A stretch of DNA of 64,000 bases from Rhizodiscina lignyota (lineage: Eukaryota > Ascomycota > Dothideomycetes > Aulographales > Rhizodiscinaceae). Under the pieces are notes generated by a model that made no database searches, had not been told where the DNA came from, and saw only the letters and a program-made list of their open reading frames with translations. Positions 35,787 to 47,314 of the stretch are shown in pieces. The stretch lies in contig ML978126.1 of the NCBI GenBank assembly GCA_010015805.1, forward strand, positions 186,001-250,000. Reading direction: 5' to 3'. How positions within the stretch are numbered: the stretch's first letter is position 1; each line of letters begins with the position of its first letter. Both the position numbers and the translations under genes were made by a program.

Positions 35787-36460
35787 GTTTAATCTAATGA
35801 GTATGTAATTCTGCGAGCGTATGCCGGTCCAATACCAGGAAGTATACTGTACACCAGGGTGATACATATTCCCATGTAATGATCAATAATCAAACCAGCC
35901 TATGGGACTCTCGCCAAGACAGCCCATTCCTTATATGTTTCTCATGTTGGGAATCTTGTGCACGTCAGCGAAACGATCTTATAGCTGTTATACCAATGAA
36001 GTCCGCGTATGCACACGGCCATTGGTGGGGCTCACGCATTATATCCGAATAGTTACGCTTACATGTGGGGTATCTTTGTCTTCATCCAACATCACCTTTC
36101 CAAGTTCGCTCCATCTAAAGTAATATAAAAGCTCTCGTGTAGCCTCTTGGCGCAGAATATTTGTCAATGTCTCGGGCGAGCTCTGCACGTTTACTGTCAA
36201 GGAGAACGATAAGTCGCGTTATGGAGCTTCCTACAATCGTTGGTGTACACTCCATTCTGTTCCTGGTTTATTTTCGTTGGGAATATAAAAGCATGCAAAT
36301 GGAGGTGAGCTAAAGTCCCATCAGCGTCTCCGCGTACACATCTTGCAAGGACGACAAAGTCTTCCCTTCTCCACGCTCGAGCATCGATATCTCCGCAATC
36401 ATCTGGTTGTCTTTCTCATCTTCTCTTCTCTTCCTGACGCCCCGCGAATCACCACGCACC
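35787..36460. other. Intergenic region, permease 3' flank and secreted-protein promoter
   Basis: No gene seen. Two ATATAAAAG motifs occur (near 36123 and 36284); the second is well placed for the downstream secreted-protein gene. Confidence 0.45.
36284..36290 (+). promoter_or_regulatory. Probable TATA box of the small secreted protein gene
   Basis: TATAAAA lies about 171 bp upstream of the start codon at 36461. Strong TATA boxes are common in inducible fungal genes; inducibility is an inference. Confidence 0.4.
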
Positions 36461-36808
36461 ATGCGCTTCACCCACATTCTAGCGTTCTGGGCGACGTCTG
36501 CACTGTCCGCCCACGCCTGGACACTGTCCCAATTCTTCGACCAAGGCTGCAATCCAAGCAACCAAGACACCGATCCCATCTCCGGCAGCGGGACGATGGG
36601 GTGCCAGAACTTCGGCACCACGCCGGGCTCCTTCGACTGGGAAGGCCAGGATGGCTTCGAGCTGGTCATCTTCTTCGAGCCGGGCTGCGGGCAGAGCAAC
36701 TTCCCGGCGCAGGGCTTCATCAAGAGTGGGTGCGAAAATCAGTTGGGGCAATTCGGGGCGGGGAGCTGGGAGGTGATAACGTGCGCTGGGCCTGGGTGTA
36801 CGGCATAG
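36461..36808 (+). CDS. Small secreted cysteine-containing protein
   Basis: A single exon of 115 residues. The start at 36461 gives a textbook signal peptide (Arg near the N-terminus, hydrophobic core ILAFWATSALSA, cleavage expected after AHA). The mature protein is about 96 residues with six cysteines, each next to glycine or near it (GCNPS, GCQNF, GCGQS, GCENQ, TCAGP, GCTA), and is rich in Gly, Phe, Asp and Gln. An in-frame ATG 54 bp upstream would bury the signal peptide and was not chosen. No known domain is recognised. Size, secretion and even cysteine number fit an apoplastic effector or surface protein, but no function is shown. It stands alone in a gene-poor area with a TATA box. Confidence 0.7.
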   Translation: MRFTHILAFWATSALSAHAWTLSQFFDQGCNPSNQDTDPISGSGTMGCQNFGTTPGSFDWEGQDGFELVIFFEPGCGQSNFPAQGFIKSGCENQLGQFGAGSWEVITCAGPGCTA

Positions 36809-39258
36809 AGAGGGGGCCGGGAAGTTCGTGAGCTGTAAGCTTGTCAGTTCTCGCGCGAAAAAGTGAATGGTCGAGACAGACCTGTATCTTCTCCGAGTGT
36901 TTTGTCTGTTCGCCGTGACATAATGTGTTTCCAAATTCAGAGTGGAGAAGAAATTCCTTCTAAGATTGACATGATGATAAATATGAAAAGGAAGCTGTTG
37001 CAAATAGCGCAGTTAATGGTGCTAACCAGCGCTTTGCTCGCCGACTATCTCTGGTCTTAGGAATATAGATCATGTAGCATCAAGGAGATTTGTGCAAATA
37101 AAGCAATAGAGCTTGAGAGTGTCTGTACTACTCACTCCATACCTCTGGTGAACACCGTTCACATTACCGTACCTGTTGGTTCCATTGGCACTCTGCACTA
37201 AATGCAGCGGCTTCGGAATTGCTTTTGATGTGACCCATACATCAAAACAGCGCAGCGCCTCAATCTGGCTGTCTTTGTGAAGAGGTGGTCCACTCTCTGC
37301 CTCGGACGGGAGTTACGAGGCCGAGTTTACATAGGGGACATCGCAGTTCCAATAACGTAAACCAGTACAGTACTCGGAAGTTGGTACTTCGGTTGAACGA
37401 AGAACATCAAATAATTAGAGTAACGGTAGGAGGAACTGAAATGATGGAGAGGTAGCAAAAGGGGCAACGGCTCAAACATGATTTTCTTCCTCTACCAAAT
37501 GCTCTGGGTATGGGATAGGCTAATAGCGCTTGAAAAGGCAAGAAGATGCCGGAATCTCTTCGGTACGACTACCGGCAATGGAAGTCTTCTAGAAAAGGAC
37601 AGCACGGCAAGTTCCTTTCGGATGGCGGAACATGGCCATTCCTCTCCCAATACGGAGATACCTCAGGCTGCCAGGCTGCCAGGACTGACGCGGTCAGACG
37701 TGCAGTGTATGTCCAAGTTTTCGTTTGCCTACTCGGATATGTGCCGCCTCATGCTCGTTTACGTTTGATTCCAACAGTTCTAGTGTCTTCCGTAGGCGAT
37801 CGAAAATGAGCTTGACGGCCGCACGAAAAGGAACCGGCGATGGCAAAAGGCTTCAGAAAATTTCTTCCATCTATGACGAATGTCCTGGTAGCCTGTCATT
37901 TGAGGCTGAAATCCTCGTAGGCCAATTCGATTGATTTTTGGATGTCACACACAATAAACGCTTCTTCGGCATGCCGAGGAGAGGCTCCGTGGGCCTGACC
38001 GTGGTAGATAATGGCGGGCCGGCGGCCGACGCTGTCAGCATAAGATCCTGGCTTTAAGCTCTATCTCGACATCATGCTAAACATCTGTCGGTTGATCTTT
38101 AAGCGAATAGCAGCTCCATGCCCCTCAGGATCTACGCAGCAATATAAAATTTCAGGATTGCGTCTGCATGAATCGTGCGCTCGCAACATGTACCAACTTG
38201 CGGCTCGGTCGAAGCACCAAGCACGTACGGCAACTCCGACAGGGCCATAGGGCCAGGGCCAGACCTAAAGGCATTCCGAGCACCCTCGTGTCTTCTGGGT
38301 TCCAAGTCGGGGCAATTCGGTAGGAAAATGTCAAAGGTCATGAGAGATGTGGCAGCATTGGCAATGCAAGCAGAAAGAATCCTGTTGGATTTGCCCTCTT
38401 GGCTTGGACTCGTATAAGGAAGATTTAGGGCCGCCTTCGGTATTCAAGCCTCACATCGGCGTTCAGGCCTGGGGTGACTCACGAGGTTAACGAATTCCGA
38501 TTCATTTTCTGTGCCACGCTAAGTCGTATTACGAGGCTGGACTCGCACTAGTAACGTAAGGAATACACCAAGGCCAGTAGCTGTTCATAGTCGGAGAGTA
38601 AAGGAGTAGTTCCACAGGTCTCGCGGCCGATGCTTTGATAGGAGGCCCGGGCTCGACCTTCAATCGGACTTTATATTGGACCGTCTGGGTAGCTGATTGG
38701 CTGGACGGTCGATGGACAGCTTGCACTCTGCACCTCTGTGGCTGCAGGAGGAGGGGTGCACAGCGAAAGGAGGTCGACGGTAGATTGAGCGACCAGTGAT
38801 AGTGCGCACGTTAATGATGCGTCATGCATACTTGCGAGGAAAGCGATTTGGGCGCGGCGAGTGAAGGCGCAAGCGATTCTGTGGAGGTTGAGGACGATTC
38901 ACGGGGCAGTGAGGCGCACATGGGCTGGCGAAGTCTGGCACGCGCCGGCGGCACGCTAGCGACACCTGCCGAGTGTAGGCGAATCACCGAATGCGCCTCC
39001 CTTCTGCTCGCATCCTCGCTGCTGGTGCGTCGCCGGAACGGGCACTCGACGAGCCGTAGGCATCAAGAGAGCACATCACCACTTCTTGAAAGCAATGCCG
39101 TCCCGACCCATCTTTCGCCCTGCCGACTGCTGCTTTCATCCACCGTGAATGCTCCCATTCATCAGTGCCGGCCTTTGTTAACATTCTCGCGAGCGACCAA
39201 TTGCCCCACCATTTTTTGTTTGCGACTTCCAAACAAAACGTCCTGACGCAATTTTTCA
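36809..39258. other. 2.45-kb gene-poor stretch
   Basis: Only short unrelated frames are seen (longest 140 codons, 38824-39246, without domains). The right end must contain the promoter of the DHA2 pump gene. No repeat or RNA gene recognised. Confidence 0.45.
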
Positions 39259-41492
39259 ATGGGTGCCACCGACGCCAAAGATTCATCCCTCCGGCCTCCC
39301 AGCAACGGCTCCTTGAAAGATTCGACCACGACAATTGCGAGGAGCGGCTCGCCTTCCCTCATGGACGTGGAGAAGGAAAAGATGGAGGGCCCCGCCACCG
39401 AACAGCCTCGAACGAGTTTGGAGAAGGAAACCGCCGTGGAAAAAGAGGCAGAAGTGCACCACCCTGCAGTTCCTGATCCCCATTCGCTCAAGGACGAGGT
39501 TCAGAATGCGGTAGAAGAAGCGAAGGAACAAGACAGCGGCGACAATCAAGAGGAGGATACCTACGACTATCCGAAAAGCTGGAAGTTGGGTCTCATCACG
39601 ATTGCGCTATGTCTCTCGGTTTTCTGCATGGCCCTCGTACGACATCCGCAATGCAAACGGCTCTCAGCTCGGCAGCCATTGGCTAATGTTGGCGTAGGAC
39701 AATACCATCATCGCAGTAGCAATTCCCAAAATCACCGACCAATTCCACGCCTTGGACGACGTTGGCTGGTATGGCAGTGCCTATCTTCTCACCACCTGCG
39801 CGTTTCAGTTGATGTACGGTAAATTGTACACCTTCTACTCGATCAAGTGGATATACCTGGTCGCACTGTTCGTCTTCGAGCTCGGCTCTTTCATCTGCGG
39901 CATTGCACCCACCTCAGAAGCCTTGATCGTCGGTAGAGCGATTGCTGGTCTCGGCTCCGCGGGAATTTTCTCAGGTGCTATCCTCATCGTCGCACACACC
40001 GTTCCATTGGTACAACGTCCGTCATACACTGGCCTGATTGGTGCGATGTACGGCATCGCCAGTGTTGCGGGTCCATTGTGAGTGCATCTTTCCTATTCTG
40101 CATCGATATGCCGCTCAACTAACCGTTGCTGAAGGATGGGAGGCGCTTTCACTGACCGATTGACCTGGCGGTGGTGTTTCTGTAAGTTCATGAGGCTCTC
40201 GAAAATGAAATTGCCACGTCCAGATTGCTAATGCGCCGCAGACATCAACCTACCGTTCGGTCTTGTCACTGGCATTTTCATCATCTTCTTCTTCACTGCT
40301 CCCAAGCACGAGAAGGCCGCGAAGATGAGCTGGAGGGAGAAGCTTAGCCAGATGGACTTTCTTGGCACGGTCATGTTCATGCCTGGGGTCATCTGTCTCT
40401 TGCTCGCTCTTCAATGGGGAGGGTCAAAATACCCGTGGGGAAATGCTCGTATCATTGTCCTCTTCGTCCTCTTTGGCCTCCTCATGATGGCATTTATCGG
40501 AATCCAGATCTGGAAGCAAGAGGGGGCAACCGTGCCTCCTCGCGTTTTCAAGAACCGCAATGTGTGGGCTTCTGCATTGTTTGGTGCTTGCTTGGGAGCC
40601 GCCTTCTTCATTCTCGTCTTCTACGTACGCATGCCCCCAGCAACATACAATGGTTTTATTCATGCTAACGAACTCACAGCTACCAATTTGGTTCCAGGTA
40701 TGATATTACAACTATGGAAAGAAGACTAGATTGCTCTATCTAGTACGTCTGGTATTATTTACTAACTTCTCTACTTAGGCGATCAAAGGCGTTTCTGCCG
40801 TCAAATCGGGCATCATGTCGCTACCCATGATTCTGGGCCTCGTCGTTGTTTCCCTCATCGCTGGCGGCACCGTCACTCTGCTGGGCTACTACACGCCCTT
40901 CATGCTGGCATCTTCGGTCCTCATGGCCATCGGTGCGGGCCTCCTTTCCACATTCAAGCCGGACACTGGACATGCCAAATGGATTGGATACCAATTCATC
41001 TTTGGTGCTGGCGTCGGCTGCGGAATGCAGCAGACTCTGATTGCCATTCAGACCGCTCTTCCCTTGGCCGATGTTCCCGTGGGCACGGCCGTCATGATGA
41101 TGGCTCAGACGCTAGGCGGTAAGTCTTATATCCACAGCTTCATGAGATTCATGGAATGGGCTCTGATCATCTCTATAGGCGCCCTCTTCATCTCCGTCGG
41201 CCAGAACGTCTTCGCGAACCAGCTCATCAAGAACCTCGCCACGCAGATCCCCAACTTCCCCGGCATAACCGGCATCGTCCAGAGCACCGGCGCGACGGAG
41301 CTTAACGGCGCTATCACGAAACAATTCCCTCAGTACCTCAGCCGCGTGCTGCTAGCGTACAACGATGCGGTCGCCCAGACGTTCTACGTGTCCGTCGCCA
41401 TGTCCGCGCTCAGCATCTTCGGTGCCGTAATGGTCGAATGGAAGAGCGTGAAGGGCGACAAAAAAGCCAGTCCCGCCGTTGCTGTTGCATAA
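39259..41492 (+). CDS. MFS efflux transporter, DHA2 (14-TMS) drug/toxin pump family
   Basis: Seven exons (39259-39636, 39698-40077, 40135-40181, 40242-40624, 40680-40697, 40779-41118, 41179-41492) give 619 residues. One exon is only 18 nt and encodes the conserved LPIWFQ. After a ~110-residue hydrophilic N-terminus come [19 protein letters not shown], the [15 protein letters not shown] segment, [15 protein letters not shown] (motif C-like), TWRWCFYINLPFG and [20 protein letters not shown]. These are the standard DHA2 signatures, as in the aflatoxin pump AflT and yeast multidrug pumps. It should export hydrophobic drugs or secondary metabolites with proton antiport. No biosynthetic cluster adjoins it, so the natural substrate is not indicated. 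Confidence 0.92.
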
Positions 41493-42369
41493 TTTCCCCG
41501 CATCGTTCTCGGCTTGGGTTTCGTTCGTGGCGTCTGGCTTAGAAGCATCCGCACGCACGTGCTGCGTGCATCATGACTTTTTAGATGTTTTAGTACAAGA
41601 TACTCCACTTCGTTCGTGTCGATATTAGCAACATACCCGCTCTGGTAATGCATCGGGTTCTCGTCTGGTTGGGTCTGCGGAGGATCGCTTGTGGTTGGCT
41701 GGCCGCCTGCAGCGCTGTTGCTCACCTCGAAGCGCCCTGGGGGTAAGATATCCAGCAGTATAGCGCTAGAACTGTATGAATAGGACGGTAATCCATAGAG
41801 TATACCAGAACTAGAGACCAAATATTCAGCACGGCAGTGAGAAAGCTCAGCCTTTCTACGTATTCGTCAATAGGATACCGAGGACACCGAGGAGCCATCG
41901 AATCTTAAATCCCAACAGGGGCGGCGATCAGTTTGAGTGGGCGTGGATGAACAAATTAAACGTCTAGTTGACTGCTCTGCGCCACGGACGCCGCTAAATT
42001 AAAAGGCTTTTTGAAAGTGTATGACCCGCACGCTGAGGGAGACGACCGTATGTACACGACACGCCGTGCTCACTGGTAAACCCAACCCGCCCATTAGATT
42101 CCCCTCGTATCGTATCGAGAACTGAAGCAACCGTCGCCCAAATGCCGTACACGAACGATATCATGTACTCCGCTTTGCCATCGCCAGGATTTTTCGCGTC
42201 TCCGCCGTAGTAGCCGCTCGTGATACAGACCTCAGAAATCACCCGCCGCGAATGTTGACCCGCATGCCGCTCGCCGCGACTAGTGTCGCGTGCCAAAAAC
42301 GAGACCTAAAAGAGAGAAAAAGAAAAGTCTCAGCCCCCGAAGGTAAACCAGAAAAAGCCCACAACAGCA
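41493..42369. other. Convergent 3' flanks of the DHA2 pump and syntaxin genes
   Basis: About 880 bp, no supported gene. Confidence 0.45.
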
Positions 42370-43560
42370 TTATTTGTTGCGGAGACCGAAATACAGACCC
42401 AATACGAGCGCGAGGATGCAGATGATGAGCACGCAGATGCCCAGGCACCACCACTTGAGCTTGCGCGCGTTGCGCGCGCTCTTGATGCCCTTTGTCAGCT
42501 GCACGTTCGCCGCCTCCGTGTCGCCCTTGACTTGCGCCGTCTGCTCCTCCGCGGCCTGCACCGCCGGCTCCTGGATCACGACCGCCTCGGCGAGGTCGCT
42601 GAAGAGCTGGTTCAGCTCGATGAGCGTCTTCTCGATCTGCTGGATGTCTCGGTGGCGCGCGCGGACGGCGCCGAGCACCGACGAGGCGTGGCCGGAGCGG
42701 TTCGATTTGAGCTGTAATCGAGTTGTTAGCTGCTGTTCTCAATTCTCGAGTGGTGTGCTTGGGGCTTGATAGAATCAAGTGCTCACCGCGGTCTGGAAAA
42801 CGCCCTCGTTGCCCCAGTCCGCATCTGCTGCCTCGTCCACCTCGTCGTCGGTCGCCTCCGGGTTGACAATCTTGTACTGGCGCTTGATCTGGTCGCGGTA
42901 CCGCTGGCCGTACTCCTGCTCCTCCTTGCGGAACTGCTCGAGCTGGTTCTTGAAGCTGTTCTTCAGGCTGCGCACCTGGCTGTCCTTGGTCGAGTTGCCG
43001 GGCGAGCGCTTCGAGTCGACCTCGAGCGCGCGGATCTCGTCTTTTATGCGCGTGTTCAGGATCTGCGTGTTCGTCGTCACGCTCTCCAGCTGGCCCGACG
43101 CGCCGCTGTCCGGCGAGCTGAAGACGCGCTGGTGGATCGTCGCGATCGACGACACCTGCGACGAGAGGTTGTTGATCTCCTGCCGGACCGCTTCGACGCG
43201 CGCGAGGAAGTCCTGGTTGCTCATGGGCGCGCCGCGTGGTGCCTGGACGACGGCCGTGTTCTGGTGGGTGACGGGGGCGGAGTAGTTGGATTGCGAGTAG
43301 GCGGAGGTCTGCTGGGAGAGGCCGCCCTGCGGCTCTGGCGCACCTAATGTTTGTCCCTGAAGCTCTAATTAGAGATCGATCGAGTCCCTGTGCAGTCCAG
43401 CTGCTCCGCTGTGAGTTTCAGGCGGACATACTTGACCTCCATATGGATTCTCGCTGGCATAGGGATTGCCGCCGTACTGGCCGTACGACTCTTGCCGCGA
43501 CTGTCCGTACTGCGCCTGAGGTGGCTGGTCGCCATATGGATTTTGTTGACCGTAAGACAT
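42370..43560 (-). CDS. Plasma-membrane t-SNARE syntaxin, Sso1/Sso2 type
   Basis: Three exons (43560-43432, 43356-42787, 42711-42370) give 346 residues. The N-terminus is a Gln/Tyr/Gly-rich low-complexity segment. It is followed by a helical Habc-type region (FLARVEAVRQEINNLSSQVS onward). The C-terminal exon carries the SNARE motif: RHRDIQQIEKTLIELNQLFS, then DLAEAVVIQEPAVQAAEEQT with the zero-layer glutamine in VVIQ. A tail-anchor helix (WWCLGICVLIICILALVLGLYF) ends the protein. Sso-type syntaxins pair with Sec9 and Snc to fuse secretory vesicles at hyphal tips and septa. The exon 1 donor was placed at CAA/GTATGT because only that keeps frame with the TTCAG acceptor. An in-frame ATG 60 bp upstream exists but was not used. 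Confidence 0.9.
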
Positions 43561-44576
43561 GTTGCTTTGTCGTTCAATTCGGCGTCTGTGCCAAGGTGTT
43601 CGAGGGAGCGCAATGCGCAAAGCGGACGACGCGGGAAGCTCGAACGCGGCAGCGATGTAGTTAAGGAGAGGGCAAAGGGGTTGAAGCTTCGTTTGTAGCG
43701 CCTTCGGTGAATGGGAGCTGTCAGTTGATGGGTAGAGGCGTAGTGAGTTGAAAGACTTACTGATCGTGTTCGGGAGCGGTCACAAGTGTCAGCAAGGCTC
43801 GAGTTGGTTATATCACGGGCCCGGCTCGGCGGCGGGACTCGCACGTCAACCCACAGAGGCGCAGACGTTTAAACGTACTCGAGAGACAGGATACAGTATG
43901 CAGCCGCCTCAGAATAGCCTAGTGGCGTGTGTCATCAAGCCACGAGGCAGCAGTAGGTATTTATCTCTCTCCTAAAGGCCGCCTCTCCAGAAATCGTATG
44001 TTTTGTCTCAGAATATGTAGCTTCTTCGTCGTCAAAGTCAAGCTTTCCGAGGACATGGTAGGAATTCTTTAGCTCCATGATCTTGGTTCTTAATCTAGAA
44101 TTCGAGATCTGTCACACTGTTGGTCGTTCAAATGTACGAACGCGTCTGCGTCTCTGTACTGCTCTACATTCCAAAGTTGCCAGACAAGCACATTCCTTAC
44201 ACCCATCTTACGACATGGCGGAAGCCATGGAAGGAATGCTTGCAGTTCGAAAGATTAGTTTAGGCGATTGCGGCTCAGAGAAGCTTCACAGAACAAAGAA
44301 GATCCGCAACACAAAGAAGACTCGGCGCTAGTTATATGCATGTGTACTTCCTGCCTATCGAGCCCTATTTTAACAAATTGATCCAGGCTCATTGGCCTTG
44401 TGAAAACCCATCGTATCCATTACCTCATTTACAGTTCGCCATACGCCTTGCACAAGCTATTGTCGTGTCGAATGGCGACAAGAGCGACTAGTCCATTGAA
44501 AGCGTGGCGTATCGTATTCGAGTCTTTGCAACGCTGGCCATGAAACGCGCTCCCTCATCGAATACACCCTATCTTC
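43561..44576. other. Intergenic region, syntaxin promoter and checkpoint-kinase 3' flank
   Basis: About 1.0 kb with only short frames (84 codons or fewer). No gene supported. Confidence 0.45.
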
Positions 44577-46828
44577 TCACTCGCGCTTCATCGTCTCAAC
44601 TTTCAAGGCCGTCTCTTCGCTGACATAGTTGCTGCCTTGGTCGTTCCCAAATAGTGGCTCATCGCCCTTTCCACCAAGCTGCACAAACTCCTCGGGGTTC
44701 CTCTTCGCCGCCGGCGTCTGCTCTTTGCCTTTCTTGCCGCCATTCTCCTTGCCACTGCCGGTCTTCATTTGCGCAGCCGCGGTGGCTTGGTGGCTCGCCT
44801 TGCCCTGATTCTTCTCGAAGATCTTGACTGGAGACATATCCTCGCCAAGCTCCACGACCTGGGTGATCTTGACGTCGTTGATGGCGCTGAGCAGCGTGCG
44901 CTCCCGAACCGCCTTGCGGCGCGAGAAGTCGAGGTGCGACATCGCGCCAGTTAGACCGTCAGTCGAGTCAACGCTCCTGCCGACAAGGCTACTCGGATCA
45001 GAATTGGTGAGCCACGGATGCATCAGGCACTCGTCAATGGTGATGCGTTCATCGACGTCGACGGTGAGCATGCGGTCGATGAGATCTAGAGCCGGGTCGC
45101 CAACACTATCCCAGTACGGAGAGGGATAGTCGAAGCGGCCGGCAAGGATTTGTTGGGCCAAAGTGTACGGGTTCTCAGCAGTGTAGAGCTCGTCGCTGAA
45201 TGGCGGGAAGCCACAAAGACAGATGTAGAGCACAACTCCTAGAGACCAAACGTCAACGGCACGAGTGTAGCGGCGGTGGTTCGAAGTCTTGAGGATCTCT
45301 GGAGCGACGTAGGATGGCGTGCCGCACAAGGTAGTTGTGAACGACTCCTCGCCGATGATCTTAGCGAGACCAAAATCGGCAAGTTTAACCGTCAGGTTCT
45401 TGTCGACGAGCAGGATGTTCTCGGGCTTGATATCACGATGCACGATATTGCGCTCGTGCTTTTTCCCTTTTAGTTAGTAACTCAGAGTTCAACACGTTGT
45501 GGAAGGCGCTGCTCACAAGATACTTGACGGCTTGAAACAGCTGCACAAACACCCTCCTCGTCTCCTCCTCGGTTAACTTCTGCTTCATGACGATCCAGTT
45601 GAACAGCTCGCCCTCGGGTGCCAACTCCAACACTAAGTATACACCGTCATCCTCGTCAAAGGTGTCCTTCAGGCACAGAAGGCTCGGATGACTGACACCC
45701 ATGAGCACCGCAATCTCCTGCTGCAGTCCATCTACTTGACTGCGGGCCTTATCTCCCGATCTCTTCTCGAACTTCTTGACCGCGTATCTCATTCCAGTGC
45801 ACTTCTCAATGCACAGATACACGCTGGCAAAATGACCCTTGCCAAGCTGCTCCTGGATACTGTACTGCTGCGCGAAAGCGGAGGTATTACGGGTACGAGG
45901 GTATCGGAAGTAGCAGCGCGCCTGGTCGACAATGCTTATCTCGTCACCATCCTCAAGTTCTCGACGCTTGTTACGGCCAACGATGGCATTGTTGACGAAG
46001 GTACCATTGGTGGAGAGATCCTCGAGCACGGCTACCGAGTCTCCTCCCTTATTCTCAGGAAACAAGAGGCAATGACGATTCGAGATGGTAGGAAGATCAA
46101 GGATTCGGTCTGTTGCCAACAAGCATTAGCCGGTATTCCCGAACATTGATTTACTCAATCCAGACTCAATTATAACTTACCACATTCAGGATGTCGGCCG
46201 ATAAGATATCCTCCTGAAGCAATTCCCTTGATCTTCTCCTTCTCATACTCGTCCTCTTCACGCTCGTACGTCTTCTTCGAGACCTTCTGCCGACCATCCT
46301 TCTTCTGCGACTTGGTGTTTGGAACGGGGCAGGCGGACCTCCGCTTCAAGACCATTGTCTCGCCGAACTTGCGATCTGCGGCCACGAGGTAGCCCCAGAC
46401 ACCCTCACTCTCTTCATCTTCAACCTCGTAGAGTCCCTGCGGCGGATACACGAACTGCGAGAATGGCTGCGTGTCGGACAGCGAGGGTGAGAGGTTCTGG
46501 GAAGGCTCAATCTGACTGGGAGGAGTACGAGTGCCACCTTGCGAGTCTTTGAGGTCTTCGGTAGCAGTGGAATCGCGATGGGTCACAGGTGACGGAAGTT
46601 GTGTGTTTTCTTGAAGACGCGCCGATCGTCGAGGCTTTTTCACTTCGCTCTCCTCATCACCGTACGAGCCCTACATTTCAGGCACCGAATCAGCCACGTC
46701 TCCATAGGAGGATGGAAGCAGCATTTGGGTATAGAAGCACGCGGCCAGGTAAGTGTTGAGGTTCGCAGCTCTTCCCAAAAAATTCGAACACTTACCAGAG
46801 GGCGCTTGGAACGACTCGGTTGTACCAT
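44577..46828 (-). CDS. FHA-domain checkpoint kinase, CHK2/Rad53/Cds1 type
   Basis: Four exons (46828-46796, 46670-46181, 46109-45517, 45458-44577) give 665 residues. The first exon encodes only 11 residues (MVQPSRSKRPL) before a 125-bp intron. An FHA domain spans about residues 150-245: GYLIGRHPECDR, PTISNRHCLLF and LEDLSTNGTFVNN, with the Arg, Ser-x-x-His and Asn used to bind phosphothreonine. The kinase follows: LGKGHFASVYL, YAVKKFEK, NIVHRDIKPENILL, DFGLAKIIGEESFTTTLCGT-type activation loop, APE and DVWSLGVVLY. An SQ/TQ-rich N-terminus (LPSPVTHRDST, GTRTPPSQIEPSQ) fits phosphorylation by ATM/ATR-type kinases. It should transmit DNA-damage and replication signals, like Neurospora PRD-4. Only one FHA domain is present, unlike yeast Rad53. 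Its promoter carries telomere-type repeats. Confidence 0.93.
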
Positions 46829-47062
46829 CTTGGCCGAGGTCTCTTGAGGGATTCGAGTATTCCAGTAGGTTGCAGGAGAACAAGAGTAGGTAGGAGGAAG
46901 TTAAAAGGACATGATGCGTAATACGCGTGCAATTGAGTGTTAAAAGAAAGTTTCGGATGACGTGGTGGGGGCTTGCAGCGTGCTCTGAGCTTCGAACACT
47001 GGCCAAAGTCACGACTTTGCATCTCGCGCGCTGATGCCTTGCCATCCGCGCTCTAGTCGCCC

Positions 47063-47077
47063 TTAACCCTAACCCTA
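47063..47077 (-). promoter_or_regulatory. Telobox: two TTAGGG units upstream of the checkpoint kinase
   Basis: The plus strand reads TTAACCCTAACCCTA; on the gene's strand this is two consecutive TTAGGG repeats, the common fungal telomere unit, about 235-250 bp before the start codon. Myb-type telobox-binding proteins use such sites in promoters of several eukaryotes. Confidence 0.5.
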
Positions 47078-47286
47078 TCGGCGGAGTCTCCTCCACATGC
47101 ACGCCCCAACCACCAAACCCCTCATCGGTCAGTCTGCGGCCAAATATATCCAATAATCCCTTCCATCCCCTGTGACTAGCGAATCTAGTGCCCTTTCTTG
47201 TATGTTCAAGGCGGAGAAGCGTAGCTTGAGATCAGATCGATTGAGTAACGAGTTCGCCCGGGAGCTCGGCTGCAGCTCGGAATGCT

Positions 47287-47314
47287 CACCTACTTATACA
47301 CCTACTTATACACC
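47287..47314. repeat. 12-bp tandem repeat, 2.3 copies
   Basis: The unit CACCTACTTATA occurs twice exactly and continues for four bases. Confidence 0.7.

Noticed and set aside
38824-39246. 140-codon frame just upstream of the DHA2 pump
   Set aside because: Low-complexity, no domain, and located where the pump promoter should be.
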